A DNA stretch of 64,000 bases from Spirochaetota bacterium (lineage in GTDB: Bacteria; Spirochaetota; Spirochaetia; Treponematales; Treponemataceae). A program made the position numbers and the translations under genes. The notes under the pieces were generated by a model. It had not been told where the DNA came from. It saw nothing but the letters and a program-made list of their open reading frames with translations, and did no database searches. The DNA is taken from positions 248,001 to 312,000 of the forward strand of contig JAEWSQ010000007.1 of NCBI GenBank assembly GCA_023398165.1, read 5' to 3'. Positions 54,066 to 62,578 of the stretch are shown here, piece by piece; position 1 is the stretch's first letter; every line of letters begins with the position of its first letter.

Positions 54066-55496
54066 ATGTCAAAAAAACAATCGGCAATTGACGGCGGTAA
54101 TCATGCCGCTTTATGGCATGGGCGTTTTGCAGAGGGTCCGGATTCTGAAGCTGTCGCTTTTGAAACATCTATTTTTATAGATTCCCGTATGGTGTACGAT
54201 GATATTGCAGGCAGCAAGGCTCATGCTTCAATGCTCGGAGAAGCGCACATTATTCCTAAACAGGAAGCTGAAGCCATCGTTAAAGAACTTGAAAACATTA
54301 ATCAGGATTTGAAAAGCGGGAAACTCGCCATCGATGAAACTGCTGAGGATATTCACTCGTTTATAGAAGGAGTCCTCACAGATCGTCTGGGCGATATTGG
54401 TAAAAAAGTACATACGGGAAGAAGCCGGAACGATCAGGTAGCTCTTGATGAAAGGCTGTATCTGCGTCATGCGGTTCCCGAGCTGCAGCGCCGTATCTTA
54501 ACACTCATTGCAACGCTTACTGAAATTGCATCCCGGAATACTGAGGTTTTAGTATCGGGCTATACGCATCTTCAGCGGGCACAGCCTGTCAGCCTCGCTC
54601 ACCACATCTGCGCATGGGCATGGATGCTCAGCCGCGATAATGACCGCCTTGCAGACGCTTTAAAACGTATCTCATTATCTCCTCTGGGTGCCGGAGCTCT
54701 TGCAGGAAGCTCTCTTCCTCTTAACAGGGAAAAAGTTGCAGAAACACTGGGATTTGAAGGTGTTACATCAAATTCGCTGGATACTGTGGCCGACCGGGAT
54801 TACTGCATAGAAATAACTTCTGCAATTGCGTTATTAATGACGCATCTCTCACGGTTTTGCGAAGAGGTAATACTGTGGTCAACTGAAGAGTTTAAATTCA
54901 TTGATTTATCTGAAAAGTGGTCAACCGGCTCAAGCATAATGCCGCAGAAAAAAAATCCCGATTTCGCTGAACTCATACGCGGCAGAACTGGACTGGTGTA
55001 TGGAAACCTTGTGGCGCTTTTGACAATGATGAAGGGGCTTCCTTTGTCGTATAACCGCGACATGCAGGACGATAAAACGAGTCTCTTTGCCGCCTATGAT
55101 ACTGCCGTTTCCTGTATTGTCGTTTTTACCAGAATGATAGGAACGGCAAAATGGAATGTTGACCGCATGGCGCAGTCCTGTACCGGAGGATACGCAAACG
55201 CAACCGATGTTGCGGACTATCTTGTAAAAAAGGGCATACCCTTTAGAACGGCGCATGAGGTATCAGCACGCGCGGTCCGTATGTGTATTGAAAAAAAATG
55301 CAATCTTGAAGACTTAACAATTGAGGAATTCAAATCCTGTTCCGCTCTATTTGAATCTGATATTTTTACGCTGATTACACCAACAGCGTGTATGACGGCG
55401 CGGAAAACAACAGGAGGACCTTCTCCTGAACGGGTAAACGAGCAGATTGTGAAACTTCATAAGTATTACGTAGACTGCATGAAAAAACTGCAATAA
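54066..55496 (+). CDS. argH: Argininosuccinate lyase
   Basis: 476 residues. The fumarase/aspartase superfamily signature GSSIMPQKKNPD occurs at residues 288-299 and the TGRSRNDQVA motif near 118. It cleaves argininosuccinate to arginine and fumarate. AAAAAAGGGGAAGCT precedes the ATG. Followed by the ABC importer genes. Confidence 0.97.
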   Translation: MSKKQSAIDGGNHAALWHGRFAEGPDSEAVAFETSIFIDSRMVYDDIAGSKAHASMLGEAHIIPKQEAEAIVKELENINQDLKSGKLAIDETAEDIHSFIEGVLTDRLGDIGKKVHTGRSRNDQVALDERLYLRHAVPELQRRILTLIATLTEIASRNTEVLVSGYTHLQRAQPVSLAHHICAWAWMLSRDNDRLADALKRISLSPLGAGALAGSSLPLNREKVAETLGFEGVTSNSLDTVADRDYCIEITSAIALLMTHLSRFCEEVILWSTEEFKFIDLSEKWSTGSSIMPQKKNPDFAELIRGRTGLVYGNLVALLTMMKGLPLSYNRDMQDDKTSLFAAYDTAVSCIVVFTRMIGTAKWNVDRMAQSCTGGYANATDVADYLVKKGIPFRTAHEVSARAVRMCIEKKCNLEDLTIEEFKSCSALFESDIFTLITPTACMTARKTTGGPSPERVNEQIVKLHKYYVDCMKKLQ

Positions 55497-55546
55497 AAAA
55501 TAATTGTAACTATGCCGGCAACGGTAAAAAAAAGAAGGAAATTACT

Positions 55547-56353
55547 ATGAAAAAATTGCTTACGGTAGTACTTTTTGTCTGCGCTTTTTCGTTTTTAAAA
55601 GCAGGCGGAAAAAGAGAAGACGGGGTAGACCGTTCTCTTGAAAAAATCAAGGAAAGCGGCGTCTTTGTTCTGGGGCTTGATGACTCGTTTCCTCCAATGG
55701 GGTTCCGGGATGACAACAACAACATTGCAGGCTACGACATAGACCTTGCAAAGGAAGTCTGCAGACGTCTTGGCGTTGAACTTAAATGCCAGCCTATAGA
55801 CTGGGCTGCTAAAGAGCAGGAATTGAACACTGGAAAAATTGACTGCATCTGGAACGGCTTTACCATGACTCCTGAGAGAGAAAAAGCTCTAAACTTTACA
55901 AAACCATACCTTGATAATGCGCAGGTTGTGATAGTAAGAGCAGACTCCGGTTTTAAAACGCTTTCCGATCTTAAGGGTAAAACAGTCGGCCTGCAGGCAG
56001 GTTCCAGCGCTTCCGATGCGCTTGATGCAAATGAGGCATTCAAATCTTCTCTGAAAGGTGTTGTCGAGTTTAAAGACAATTTAACGGCATTTATGGATCT
56101 TGAAATCAAGGGAGTTGATGCGGTAATCATGGATATGGTTGTCGGAAACTACAGTATTAAAACAACCGGCAAACCTTTTACTGTTCTCGGGGAACATCTT
56201 GCATCGGAGAAATATGGTGTCGGTTTCCGAAAAAATGATCAGGCCCTCCGCGATGCTGTTCAAAAAGCCCTTGAAGATATGGCTTCAGACGGAACCATTG
56301 CGGTAATATCAATTAAGTGGTTTAACACAGATATTTCTGTCGTCGGAAAATAA
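55547..56353 (+). CDS. Polar amino-acid ABC transporter substrate-binding protein
   Basis: 268 residues. Signal peptide (hydrophobic to FSFLKAGG, no lipobox Cys at the usual place), then an SBP_bac_3 domain with VLGLDDSFPPMGFRDDNNNIAGYDIDLAKEV, DCIWNGFTMTPEREKALNFTKPY and GKTVGLQAGSSASDAL. Binds an amino acid such as arginine, glutamine or cystine in the periplasm; linkage to argG/argH favours arginine or a related compound. Coupled in order to permease and ATPase genes. Confidence 0.92.
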   Translation: MKKLLTVVLFVCAFSFLKAGGKREDGVDRSLEKIKESGVFVLGLDDSFPPMGFRDDNNNIAGYDIDLAKEVCRRLGVELKCQPIDWAAKEQELNTGKIDCIWNGFTMTPEREKALNFTKPYLDNAQVVIVRADSGFKTLSDLKGKTVGLQAGSSASDALDANEAFKSSLKGVVEFKDNLTAFMDLEIKGVDAVIMDMVVGNYSIKTTGKPFTVLGEHLASEKYGVGFRKNDQALRDAVQKALEDMASDGTIAVISIKWFNTDISVVGK

Positions 56354-56369
56354 CTAAAGGAAGGCCTCG

Positions 56370-57005
56370 ATGGATAAGCTTTTACTTCAAATGATGAAGG
56401 GAACACTGGTTTCCCTCGAGGTCTTCTCCCTTACGCTTCTTTTTTCCCTGCCTTTGGGACTACTAATAGCTCTGGGCAGAATGTCCAAAAAGACACTCAT
56501 AAAGAAACCAATACAGTTTCTTCTTCTTGTGGTACGGGGAACACCGCTTATTCTACAGCTGATATTTGTGTACTTCGCTCCGTACTATCTTCTAAAACTT
56601 TCATATGACCGTTTTACTGCGGTCATTATTGCATTCTCAATTAACTATGCCTGCTACTTTGCCGAGATTTACCGGGGAGGCATAGAATCAATACCTCACG
56701 GGCAGTATGAGGCATCAAAGGTGTTAGGCTTCACAAGGCCGCAGACTTTTTTTAGAATAATCCTTCCCCAGGTTATTAAACGCATCTTGCCTGCAAGCGG
56801 TAATGAAGTTATAACGCTCGTGAAAGATACCGCCCTTGCACAGGTTATAGGCGTTGCAGAATTATTCCGCGTTGCTCAAACCGCCTCAAGCAAGGAATTC
56901 TCAACAATGCCGATTTTTATTGCAGGTGTTTTCTACTTTGTAATGAACTGGGCAGTATCTGCAGTATTTATACGTCTGGAAAAAAAACTTAACTATTATA
57001 AATGA
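56370..57005 (+). CDS. Polar amino-acid ABC transporter permease
   Basis: 211 residues with five membrane helices. The HisM/GlnP signature is present: VVRGTPLILQLIFVYFA near the start and the EAA motif QYEASKVLGFTRPQTFFRIILPQVIKRILPA. Functions as a homodimer with the following ATPase. Confidence 0.95.
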   Translation: MDKLLLQMMKGTLVSLEVFSLTLLFSLPLGLLIALGRMSKKTLIKKPIQFLLLVVRGTPLILQLIFVYFAPYYLLKLSYDRFTAVIIAFSINYACYFAEIYRGGIESIPHGQYEASKVLGFTRPQTFFRIILPQVIKRILPASGNEVITLVKDTALAQVIGVAELFRVAQTASSKEFSTMPIFIAGVFYFVMNWAVSAVFIRLEKKLNYYK

Positions 57006-57016
57006 AATGGAGCAGT

Positions 57017-57790
57017 ATGGAAGTAATCGCAGTTGAAAACTTGCAGAAATCATTCGGAACTCTTGAAGTAATAAAAGATATTTCATTTTCTGTTACGAAA
57101 GGGGAGGTTCTGGGTATTATAGGACCTTCAGGATCCGGAAAATCCACAATACTGCGCTGCATCACCCAGCTGGAGCAGGTTACAGGCGGAACAATCCGTA
57201 TTTGCGGCGATGTGCTTGTAACAGACGGTGTCCACAAGGGTACTAGTAAGCCCTGTTATGCGTCAAAAGAAATGCAGAGAAAAATTGGTTTAAAAGCAGG
57301 ACTCGTTTTTCAGAATTTTAATCTTTTTCCTCATTTTTCTGTAATGCGCAATATTACTGAAGCCCAGGTGCGTGTTTTAAAGAAGACTCAGGATGAGGCA
57401 CGAAAGACGGCAGGAATTCTTCTTGAAAAAATGTCGTTATCGGCAAAAGCTGATGCCTACCCCTGCGAGCTTTCAGGAGGACAGATGCAGAGGGTTTCAA
57501 TCGCACGGTCTCTGGCGCTGAATCCCGAGGTTCTTTTTTTTGACGAACCAACAAGCGCACTTGATCCTGAATTAACCGGTGAAATACTAAAAGTTATACG
57601 GTCTCTGGCGGAAGAAAAGATGACCATGGTTGTTGTTACTCATGAAATGACCTTCGCACGCGATGTATGCGATACAATCATTTTTATGGATAAGGGACTG
57701 ATTGTCGAACAGGGACGTTCACAGGAAATTATTACCAATCCCAGGCAAGAAAGAACGAAAGCTTTTTTAAGCCGGTTTGAGCAGCAATAG
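57017..57790 (+). CDS. Polar amino-acid ABC transporter ATP-binding protein
   Basis: 257 residues from ATG 57017, which has GGAG six bases before; an ATG at 57002 overlaps the permease stop but has no site. Walker A GPSGSGKST, Q-loop FQNFNLFPH, signature LSGGQMQRV, Walker B LFFDEPTSALDPE, switch His VVTHEM. Belongs to the GlnQ/HisP group. Confidence 0.95.
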   Translation: MEVIAVENLQKSFGTLEVIKDISFSVTKGEVLGIIGPSGSGKSTILRCITQLEQVTGGTIRICGDVLVTDGVHKGTSKPCYASKEMQRKIGLKAGLVFQNFNLFPHFSVMRNITEAQVRVLKKTQDEARKTAGILLEKMSLSAKADAYPCELSGGQMQRVSIARSLALNPEVLFFDEPTSALDPELTGEILKVIRSLAEEKMTMVVVTHEMTFARDVCDTIIFMDKGLIVEQGRSQEIITNPRQERTKAFLSRFEQQ

Positions 57791-57817
57791 TATTCTCATT
57801 CTTGAAATCCGGCAGTA

Positions 57818-57846
57818 TTGACTAAAAACGTCTTTTTATATACTAT
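57818..57846 (+). promoter_or_regulatory. Promoter of tRNA-Leu
   Basis: TTGACT (57818-57823) and TACTAT (57841-57846) with a 17-base spacer, about 36 bases before the tRNA. Confidence 0.6.
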
Positions 57847-57881
57847 AGCTTTGTTGCAGAAATCACATTTTTGTAATTGCT

Positions 57882-57968
57882 GCCGGGATGGTGGAATAGG
57901 TAGACACAAGGGACTTAAAATCCCTCGGCATTAATCACGCCGTGCCAGTTCGATTCTGGTTCCCGGCA
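57882..57968 (+). tRNA. tRNA-Leu (anticodon TAA)
   Basis: 87 bases. Acceptor GCCGGGA pairs with TCCCGGC. Anticodon stem GGGA/TCCC holds loop CTTAAAA with anticodon TAA. A long variable arm (CTCGGCATTAATCACGCCG) and the TTCGATT T-loop identify a class II tRNA-Leu. The CCA end is not encoded. Confidence 0.97.
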
Positions 57969-57973
57969 CATAG

Positions 57974-58008
57974 AAGGCTTCAGGATACGTAATCTTGAAG
58001 CCTTTTTT
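57974..58008 (+). terminator. Terminator after tRNA-Leu
   Basis: AAGGCTTCAGGAT pairs with ATCTTGAAGCCTT (one G-U pair), followed by TTTTTT. Confidence 0.85.
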
Positions 58009-58016
58009 ATCCTTCG

Positions 58017-58472
58017 CTATTTTATCTGGCTGAACAACCCGGATATTGTATCTCTCCAGGGGTATGCCTTTTCTCTTTCCTCCCAGTCAATTATACGTAC
58101 AATCGTGAATTTCCGTAAATCATGAGGATTTTCGAAATAGGTTACCGCAAATCTGCCCTGACCTATGTATGTAATTTTTTCATTCTGCTTTAATTCCTCG
58201 GCGTTTTGAAGAAACTGCAGTACGCAGTCAAAATGTACCGGTTCACCGGTGTTTTTATCTGCGAGTGCGGAAGGAAGGTCTGTAATAGGCTGGGAACAGC
58301 GGGGGCATACATAGGAATCAAACTCAATGTGCTGAAGCTGTTCTTGTTTTTTAGCCTGGGGAGGAATGAATTTCTTTTTATTCTGCTGAGTATTTACCTG
58401 CTCTACAGGTTTATCGGTGCGTTTTTGATTATTATGCCATTTATTTTTTTGATTGCTTCCTCGTCTTTCCAT
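58017..58472 (-). CDS. Conserved-type hypothetical protein with a CxxC...HxxC metal site
   Basis: 151 residues. The N-terminal ~50 residues are low-complexity (Lys, Asn, Gln). A putative zinc site follows: CPRC near residue 56 and HFDC near 80. The C-terminal third has a WEEREKAYPWRD segment. It starts three bases after the stop of the 55-residue gene upstream and ends the yraN-containing run. I do not recognise a named family; the basic tail may bind nucleic acid. Not a shadow gene, as its third-position pattern and operon placement look real. Confidence 0.72.
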   Translation of the reverse strand: MERRGSNQKNKWHNNQKRTDKPVEQVNTQQNKKKFIPPQAKKQEQLQHIEFDSYVCPRCSQPITDLPSALADKNTGEPVHFDCVLQFLQNAEELKQNEKITYIGQGRFAVTYFENPHDLRKFTIVRIIDWEEREKAYPWRDTISGLFSQIK

Positions 58473-58475
58473 GCC

Positions 58476-58643
58476 TTATTTCCTTATAACTTCGTGGTTT
58501 TCAACAAGTTTTCTGCTTAAAACGAGTGCGATTCGATGAACTGCGCAGTCTATGTACAGTTCATCACGGATTTTCTGCCGCATTTCAAGCACTCTATCAG
58601 ACTCGTTCTTTGTGGTTTTCTTTTGTTTAGATACTGCAATCAT
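58476..58643 (-). CDS. Short 55-residue protein between yraN and the zinc-site gene
   Basis: A 55-codon frame (MIAVSKQKKTTKNESDRVLE... ending in LVENHEVIRK). GGAG lies six bases before its ATG, which overlaps the yraN stop (ATGA), and its own stop is three bases from the next start. It is charged and predicted helical. Both neighbours couple to it, so it is very probably translated. Not recognised. Confidence 0.65.
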   Translation of the reverse strand: MIAVSKQKKTTKNESDRVLEMRQKIRDELYIDCAVHRIALVLSRKLVENHEVIRK

Positions 58644-59002
58644 ACTTGCTCCGAAAAGGCATTTTTAATATGATGTACCGCTTCAAACTCCGGCATATCA
58701 ATAACAAGCACATCAAACCTGATTAAGCTGTTACTATATTGTCGATGTTTTTGAAGAAAACATTTAGCCGTTTCTACAATTCTTTTTTGTTTTGTTTTAC
58801 CGAGTATGTGCGAAAGCGTATCTATAGTGCCGTTAGGGATTTTCTTAACTTCCGCAAAGACTAAAATATCACCATCGAGGGCTATTATATCAATTTCCCC
58901 CTGTTTTGTCCTCCAGTTGCGTTCAATAATTGCGTAATTGCTGCTTAAAAGAAAAGCGGCGGCCTTGTTTTCACCGTCAATACCCGATTCCCGGGTACTC
59001 AT
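58640..59002 (-). CDS. YraN/UPF0102 family nuclease-like protein
   Basis: 120 residues from ATG 59002, one base after the stop of the HD-GYP gene; a longer frame overlapping that gene is less likely. The restriction-endonuclease-like core shows NWRTKQGEIDIIALDGDILVFAEVK, with the D...ExK metal-binding pattern. Family members are usually encoded near rnhB or ribosomal/signal peptidase genes and probably act on nucleic acid. Confidence 0.93.
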   Translation of the reverse strand: MSTRESGIDGENKAAAFLLSSNYAIIERNWRTKQGEIDIIALDGDILVFAEVKKIPNGTIDTLSHILGKTKQKRIVETAKCFLQKHRQYSNSLIRFDVLVIDMPEFEAVHHIKNAFSEQV

Positions 59003-59003
59003 A

Positions 59004-60230
59004 TTATGCGGATACCTTGTATTCATCGGGTTTTAAAGCCCTGAGTATGCATAGTTTTCCTGAATCATTAAGGTCAATACTGTCGCCGATGGCAATTCCG
59101 GGAACTTTTTGTATAACCGGACTTGAGAGGATTTTTAATACCGGGAGGAAGGGAAGCTGTTCATTCGCTTTTGTTACCTGAGCTACACAGCCGTTGCTTA
59201 ATAAGATTATTGTTCCTATAGGATGATAGCCCATTACTTTGAGAAATGCCTGAAGTACATCGGGATCAAATTTGGAGTCCTCGTTTAAAAGAAGCACCTT
59301 CATTGCCTCAAATCCCCCCAGCGATTTACTGTATGTTTTATGGGACAGCATGCTGGTAAACGTGTCGGTGACGGCTAAAATTCGTGCAGTCATCTGGATT
59401 TGTTCGTCTTTTAAACCTTCGGGGTATCCTGATCCGTTGCACCGTTCATGATGCTGCATGATAGTCTGAGCGACTTCTTTGGGGTAAAAAAGAACTTCCG
59501 AAGCAAACCGTGCAGAACGCAGGGGATGCAGTTTTAAAAGATCATACTCGCTTTTTGACAGCTGTGTTTGTTTTTGAAGTATTTGATCAGAAACAGAGAG
59601 CATACCGGTATCATGAAGCAGGGCAGCTGCAATTATTTGAATCGTGTATCTTTTTTGAATTCCTTTATATTCCGCAATTGCGCCTGAAAAAACAGCGCAT
59701 ACAACTGCTTTTTGAGCATAGCCTGCGGGTTTCATCTCTGTCATTATGTAGCTGATGGCATCCATCCAGTTGGGCGAAATAAGCGTATAAATAAGTTCCG
59801 ATATTGAATCAAATTCCGATCTGGGAACCGGTGCATTGGACAGTATGGAAGCAAATGCAGCTTGAAGCCTTTTCACTGCCGAAGTCATGTTCCTCGAAAT
59901 GAGTTCATTTGTTGATGAAAAATTCTGTGCAATCTGCAGCAGCGTAGTGTGGGATGGAAACGCTGAACCGCCTGTTTCCTCTGCCTCTTCTGCCAGTTCC
60001 TCAAATTCCTCGACTTCCTGAATTTCCTCATCTTCCAATGCAGCTGAAGGATCAGTATACAGCGTTCCATATGTCAAAACAAAGGGTATTTTCCATCTAA
60101 CTAAAGCATCCATTTGAAACTTTTTAAGGGCCTTTCTTTTAGCAAGAAACATATTAACCCCGTCATCAAAGAATAAAGGAGCAGAAAATATCATGCCTTC
60201 GTAAAGATCCTCGGTTTTTATTCTTTTCAT
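59004..60230 (-). CDS. HD-GYP domain c-di-GMP phosphodiesterase
   Basis: 408 residues. The N-terminal ~130 residues are not recognised and include an acidic, Glu-rich stretch (~60-90). The HD-GYP domain carries AALLHDTGMLSV and HHERCNGSGYPEGL, with the HD pair and HHExxNGxGYP intact, so it should degrade c-di-GMP to pGpG or GMP. No receiver domain. Its ATG overlaps the FlhX stop (ATGA), and yraN starts one base after its own stop. Linked to the flagellar-type genes upstream. Confidence 0.93.
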   Translation of the reverse strand: MKRIKTEDLYEGMIFSAPLFFDDGVNMFLAKRKALKKFQMDALVRWKIPFVLTYGTLYTDPSAALEDEEIQEVEEFEELAEEAEETGGSAFPSHTTLLQIAQNFSSTNELISRNMTSAVKRLQAAFASILSNAPVPRSEFDSISELIYTLISPNWMDAISYIMTEMKPAGYAQKAVVCAVFSGAIAEYKGIQKRYTIQIIAAALLHDTGMLSVSDQILQKQTQLSKSEYDLLKLHPLRSARFASEVLFYPKEVAQTIMQHHERCNGSGYPEGLKDEQIQMTARILAVTDTFTSMLSHKTYSKSLGGFEAMKVLLLNEDSKFDPDVLQAFLKVMGYHPIGTIILLSNGCVAQVTKANEQLPFLPVLKILSSPVIQKVPGIAIGDSIDLNDSGKLCILRALKPDEYKVSA

Positions 60231-60472
60231 GTCTCAACTCTCCGTACAAATGCCAAAATTTTTGCAATGATTTCATAGGTTTGTTCAGGAATATAGTCTC
60301 CTATTTCATATAATGACAGTACTTGCGAGGTTTCAGGATTAACAATTACCGGAATTTTATGCTCGTGTGCTATTTCAAGCATTTTATCGGCTGTTTCTCC
60401 TTTACCCTGTGCCGTAATCAAAGGGGCTTTGCAGCCTTGCTGATACAGTAATGCAGTAGCCGTTTTTCTCAT
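60227..60472 (-). CDS. FlhB C-terminal-domain homologue (FlhX-like)
   Basis: 81 residues from ATG 60472, which overlaps the upstream stop (ATGA). It has the cytoplasmic FlhB/YscU fold (ATALLYQQGCKAPLITAQGKGETADKMLEIAHEHKIPVIVNPETSQVL and EIGDYIPEQTYEIIAKILAFV) but no membrane part and no NPTH autocleavage motif. Such stand-alone copies occur beside fliK-like genes in several phyla and are thought to substitute for or modulate the FlhB switch in flagellar export. Confidence 0.85.
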   Translation of the reverse strand: MRKTATALLYQQGCKAPLITAQGKGETADKMLEIAHEHKIPVIVNPETSQVLSLYEIGDYIPEQTYEIIAKILAFVRRVET

Positions 60473-61410
60473 AGTGATCCCTGATAATAACTCAGGTCTC
60501 CGTTTTGACAAAACAATCCGTCTTCAGAAAGCTTTCTGTTGCAGCGGACTTCCGTAATACCCTCACTGCCGAGCAGCGCGAGTAATTGATTGGAAAACAC
60601 ATGTGTATCTGCATCATTCAAAGGAGGCTGCATAGTATATTCCAGAACCTTTTTAAACTGTTTATTACTATAATTATATAATTGTAGCATAAAAATAAAT
60701 TTTGTCACAGCCGTATTACATTCAATTATCAGTTTTTCGGCTTTTTTTAATTCTGTGTCGCAAAGAATTTTTACTGTTCCGCTTATTGGCTGTTCAGGAT
60801 CTGTATGGAACGGCAGAATAATCCAATGTTTGTGAGAGCCTTTTTTATGATTTATGTATGATAGAATAGCCGTATCCTTTTCATTCAGTTCTCCCCGGGC
60901 GCGGACAGAACGCATCACAAGACCCGCGAGATCTTCTGTAATATCAATACCCTTATCAGATAAAAACAGCGCAGCTTCCGCGGCATCTTTTTCATTGCCC
61001 TTGAATTTTAATGCGGTATTCCGCGCCTTTTGGGCTAGAGGAAGATCAATTTTTAGATAATGCTGCTGAAAAAACTGAATAATACGGACTGATATATCAT
61101 CATCGATCATGCGGATACGGGAAAGAAATGAGGGAATTGTCCTGTTTGGTTCTGTTAACCCTGTATGCTCAAGCAGGGGTCTAAGGGTGATATACGAATT
61201 CTCCACACTGATAAGCGCCTTGAAAGATTCCCCGGATTTTAAAGGGGTAAGCGATGTCACGGTACACCTGTTTCCCGCAAATGATACGGTATATGTTCCG
61301 TCTCCCTGATCGCTTACGACACGGACGTATACTGCGTCGCCGTTTTTTAAAGCCGGATTTGAATACGTTGTCTGAAGTACCGGTTTACCGGTTAAAAGCT
61401 CTTTCTCCAT
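60469..61410 (-). CDS. FliK-like hook-length/export-associated protein
   Basis: 313 residues. No strong family signature except a C-terminal part compatible with the FliK-type domain (HKHWIILPFHTDPEQPISGTVKILCDTELKKAEKLIIECNT) and its place directly before an FlhX gene, as in other flagellar loci. Function in hook-length control is inferred from that context. The ATG is only 14 bases from the rplS terminator run and has no Shine-Dalgarno; a promoter inside the terminator may give a leaderless mRNA. Confidence 0.65.
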   Translation of the reverse strand: MEKELLTGKPVLQTTYSNPALKNGDAVYVRVVSDQGDGTYTVSFAGNRCTVTSLTPLKSGESFKALISVENSYITLRPLLEHTGLTEPNRTIPSFLSRIRMIDDDISVRIIQFFQQHYLKIDLPLAQKARNTALKFKGNEKDAAEAALFLSDKGIDITEDLAGLVMRSVRARGELNEKDTAILSYINHKKGSHKHWIILPFHTDPEQPISGTVKILCDTELKKAEKLIIECNTAVTKFIFMLQLYNYSNKQFKKVLEYTMQPPLNDADTHVFSNQLLALLGSEGITEVRCNRKLSEDGLFCQNGDLSYYQGSL

Positions 61411-61420
61411 AAGCGGTAAA

Positions 61421-61449
61421 AGTATAAAAAAAAGTCTGCTGTTTGTACA
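61421..61449 (-). promoter_or_regulatory. Terminator-embedded promoter for the FliK-like operon
   Basis: On the minus strand TGTACA (61444-61449) in the terminator loop, a 17-base spacer and TATACT (61421-61426) are followed after ten bases by the ATG at 61410. The -35 box matches consensus at four of six positions. Confidence 0.45.
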
Positions 61450-61456
61450 GCAGACT
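61426..61456 (-). terminator. Terminator of the rpsP-rplS operon
   Basis: On the minus strand AGTCTGCTGT pairs with ACAGCAGACT and a T run follows (61426-61432). Located after the rplS stop at 61464. Confidence 0.85.
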
Positions 61457-61463
61457 CCCTTTG

Positions 61464-61832
61464 TTATTCTGAATCTTTATCAGCTTTTTTGATGATAAGT
61501 TCTTTAATCTTTGCAGACTTTCCGATCTTATCGCGGATATAATACAGTTTTGCACGGCGAACCTTACCAGGACGTACAAGTTCAACTTTAGCAATACGGG
61601 GTGAGTGGAACGGGAATACGCGTTCAACACCTACGCCGTAAGAGTTCTTGCGTACAGTAAATGTCTTGCCTATGCCTGAGTTTTTAAAGCAGATTACAAG
61701 GCCTTCGTATATCTGAATACGTTCGTTTTTTCCTTCAACAATTTTGAAGTGAACTTTTACATTGTCGCCGACTTTAAAATCTGCAATATCATTTCTCTTC
61801 TGTGATTCTTCAATAGTTTTAATCAAATCCAT
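61464..61832 (-). CDS. rplS: 50S ribosomal protein L19
   Basis: 122 residues, usual length, with FKVGDNVKVHFKIVEG, QIYEGLVICFKNSGIG and YGVGVERVFPFHSP. It sits at the 30S-50S interface. The start follows the trmD stop by one base. Last gene of the operon. Confidence 0.98.
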   Translation of the reverse strand: MDLIKTIEESQKRNDIADFKVGDNVKVHFKIVEGKNERIQIYEGLVICFKNSGIGKTFTVRKNSYGVGVERVFPFHSPRIAKVELVRPGKVRRAKLYYIRDKIGKSAKIKELIIKKADKDSE

Positions 61833-61833
61833 C

Positions 61834-62574
61834 TTACTGTTCTCCTCTATGAGTTATTTCCTCAATCATTTTTTCGGCTTCTTTTGTCAGTTTTCCGTTT
61901 TCCCTTGCCTTGGCTATGAGATCCGGTCTTACACGAAGCGTCTTTGCCAGCCGTTCCCGTAAGCGCCAGATACGGATATTTTCATGATGCCCGGAAAGCA
62001 GCACTTCAGGCACCTTCTTCCCCAAAAATTCTTCCGGCCGGGTATAGTGGGGGTACTCCAGAAGCCCGTCGGAAAAGCTTTCCTCTTCAAGTGATTCGCT
62101 TGTTATAACGCCTTCAATTAAGCGGTATACAGCATCGATAATGACTGTTGCTGCAGTTTCACCGGAAGATAATACATAATCTCCGATTGAAATTTCATCA
62201 TCAACATACGAATCAATAATTCTCTGGTCAATACCTTCGTACCGGCCGCAGAGAAGTACAAGATCGCTTTCCCGGCTTAATTCGTACGCAAGCTTCTGTG
62301 TAAACGGTTTTCCCGAAGGTGTTACGTAAATAACACGCTTTTTCCGGGGTTTCACAGAATTAAGCGCGAGGGCGAGCGGACTGGTCATCATAACCATACC
62401 GGCACCGCCGCCGTAAGGACTGTCATCACAAGTTTTATGCTTATCCAGGGCAAAATCCCGGATATTCACAAGATCGTAGGCAATAATTCCCTTTTGTACC
62501 GCTTTTGCCATGATTGAGCTTTCAAAAAAAGCACGCGGTATTTCAGGGAACAAGGTCAGCACATGGAATTTCAT
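61834..62574 (-). CDS. trmD: tRNA (guanine37-N1)-methyltransferase
   Basis: 246 residues. The deep-knot SAM-binding motifs LLCGRYEGIDQRII and SIGDYVLSSGE are present, with YGGGAGMVM near the N-terminus. It methylates G37 of tRNAs reading CNN codons. GGAG precedes the ATG. Confidence 0.98.
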   Translation of the reverse strand: MKFHVLTLFPEIPRAFFESSIMAKAVQKGIIAYDLVNIRDFALDKHKTCDDSPYGGGAGMVMMTSPLALALNSVKPRKKRVIYVTPSGKPFTQKLAYELSRESDLVLLCGRYEGIDQRIIDSYVDDEISIGDYVLSSGETAATVIIDAVYRLIEGVITSESLEEESFSDGLLEYPHYTRPEEFLGKKVPEVLLSGHHENIRIWRLRERLAKTLRVRPDLIAKARENGKLTKEAEKMIEEITHRGEQ

Positions 62575-62578
62575 GAGT

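Noticed and set aside
55547..57790. Importer as part of a defence or mobile cluster.
   Set aside because: It is an ordinary amino-acid ABC importer continuous with argG/argH.
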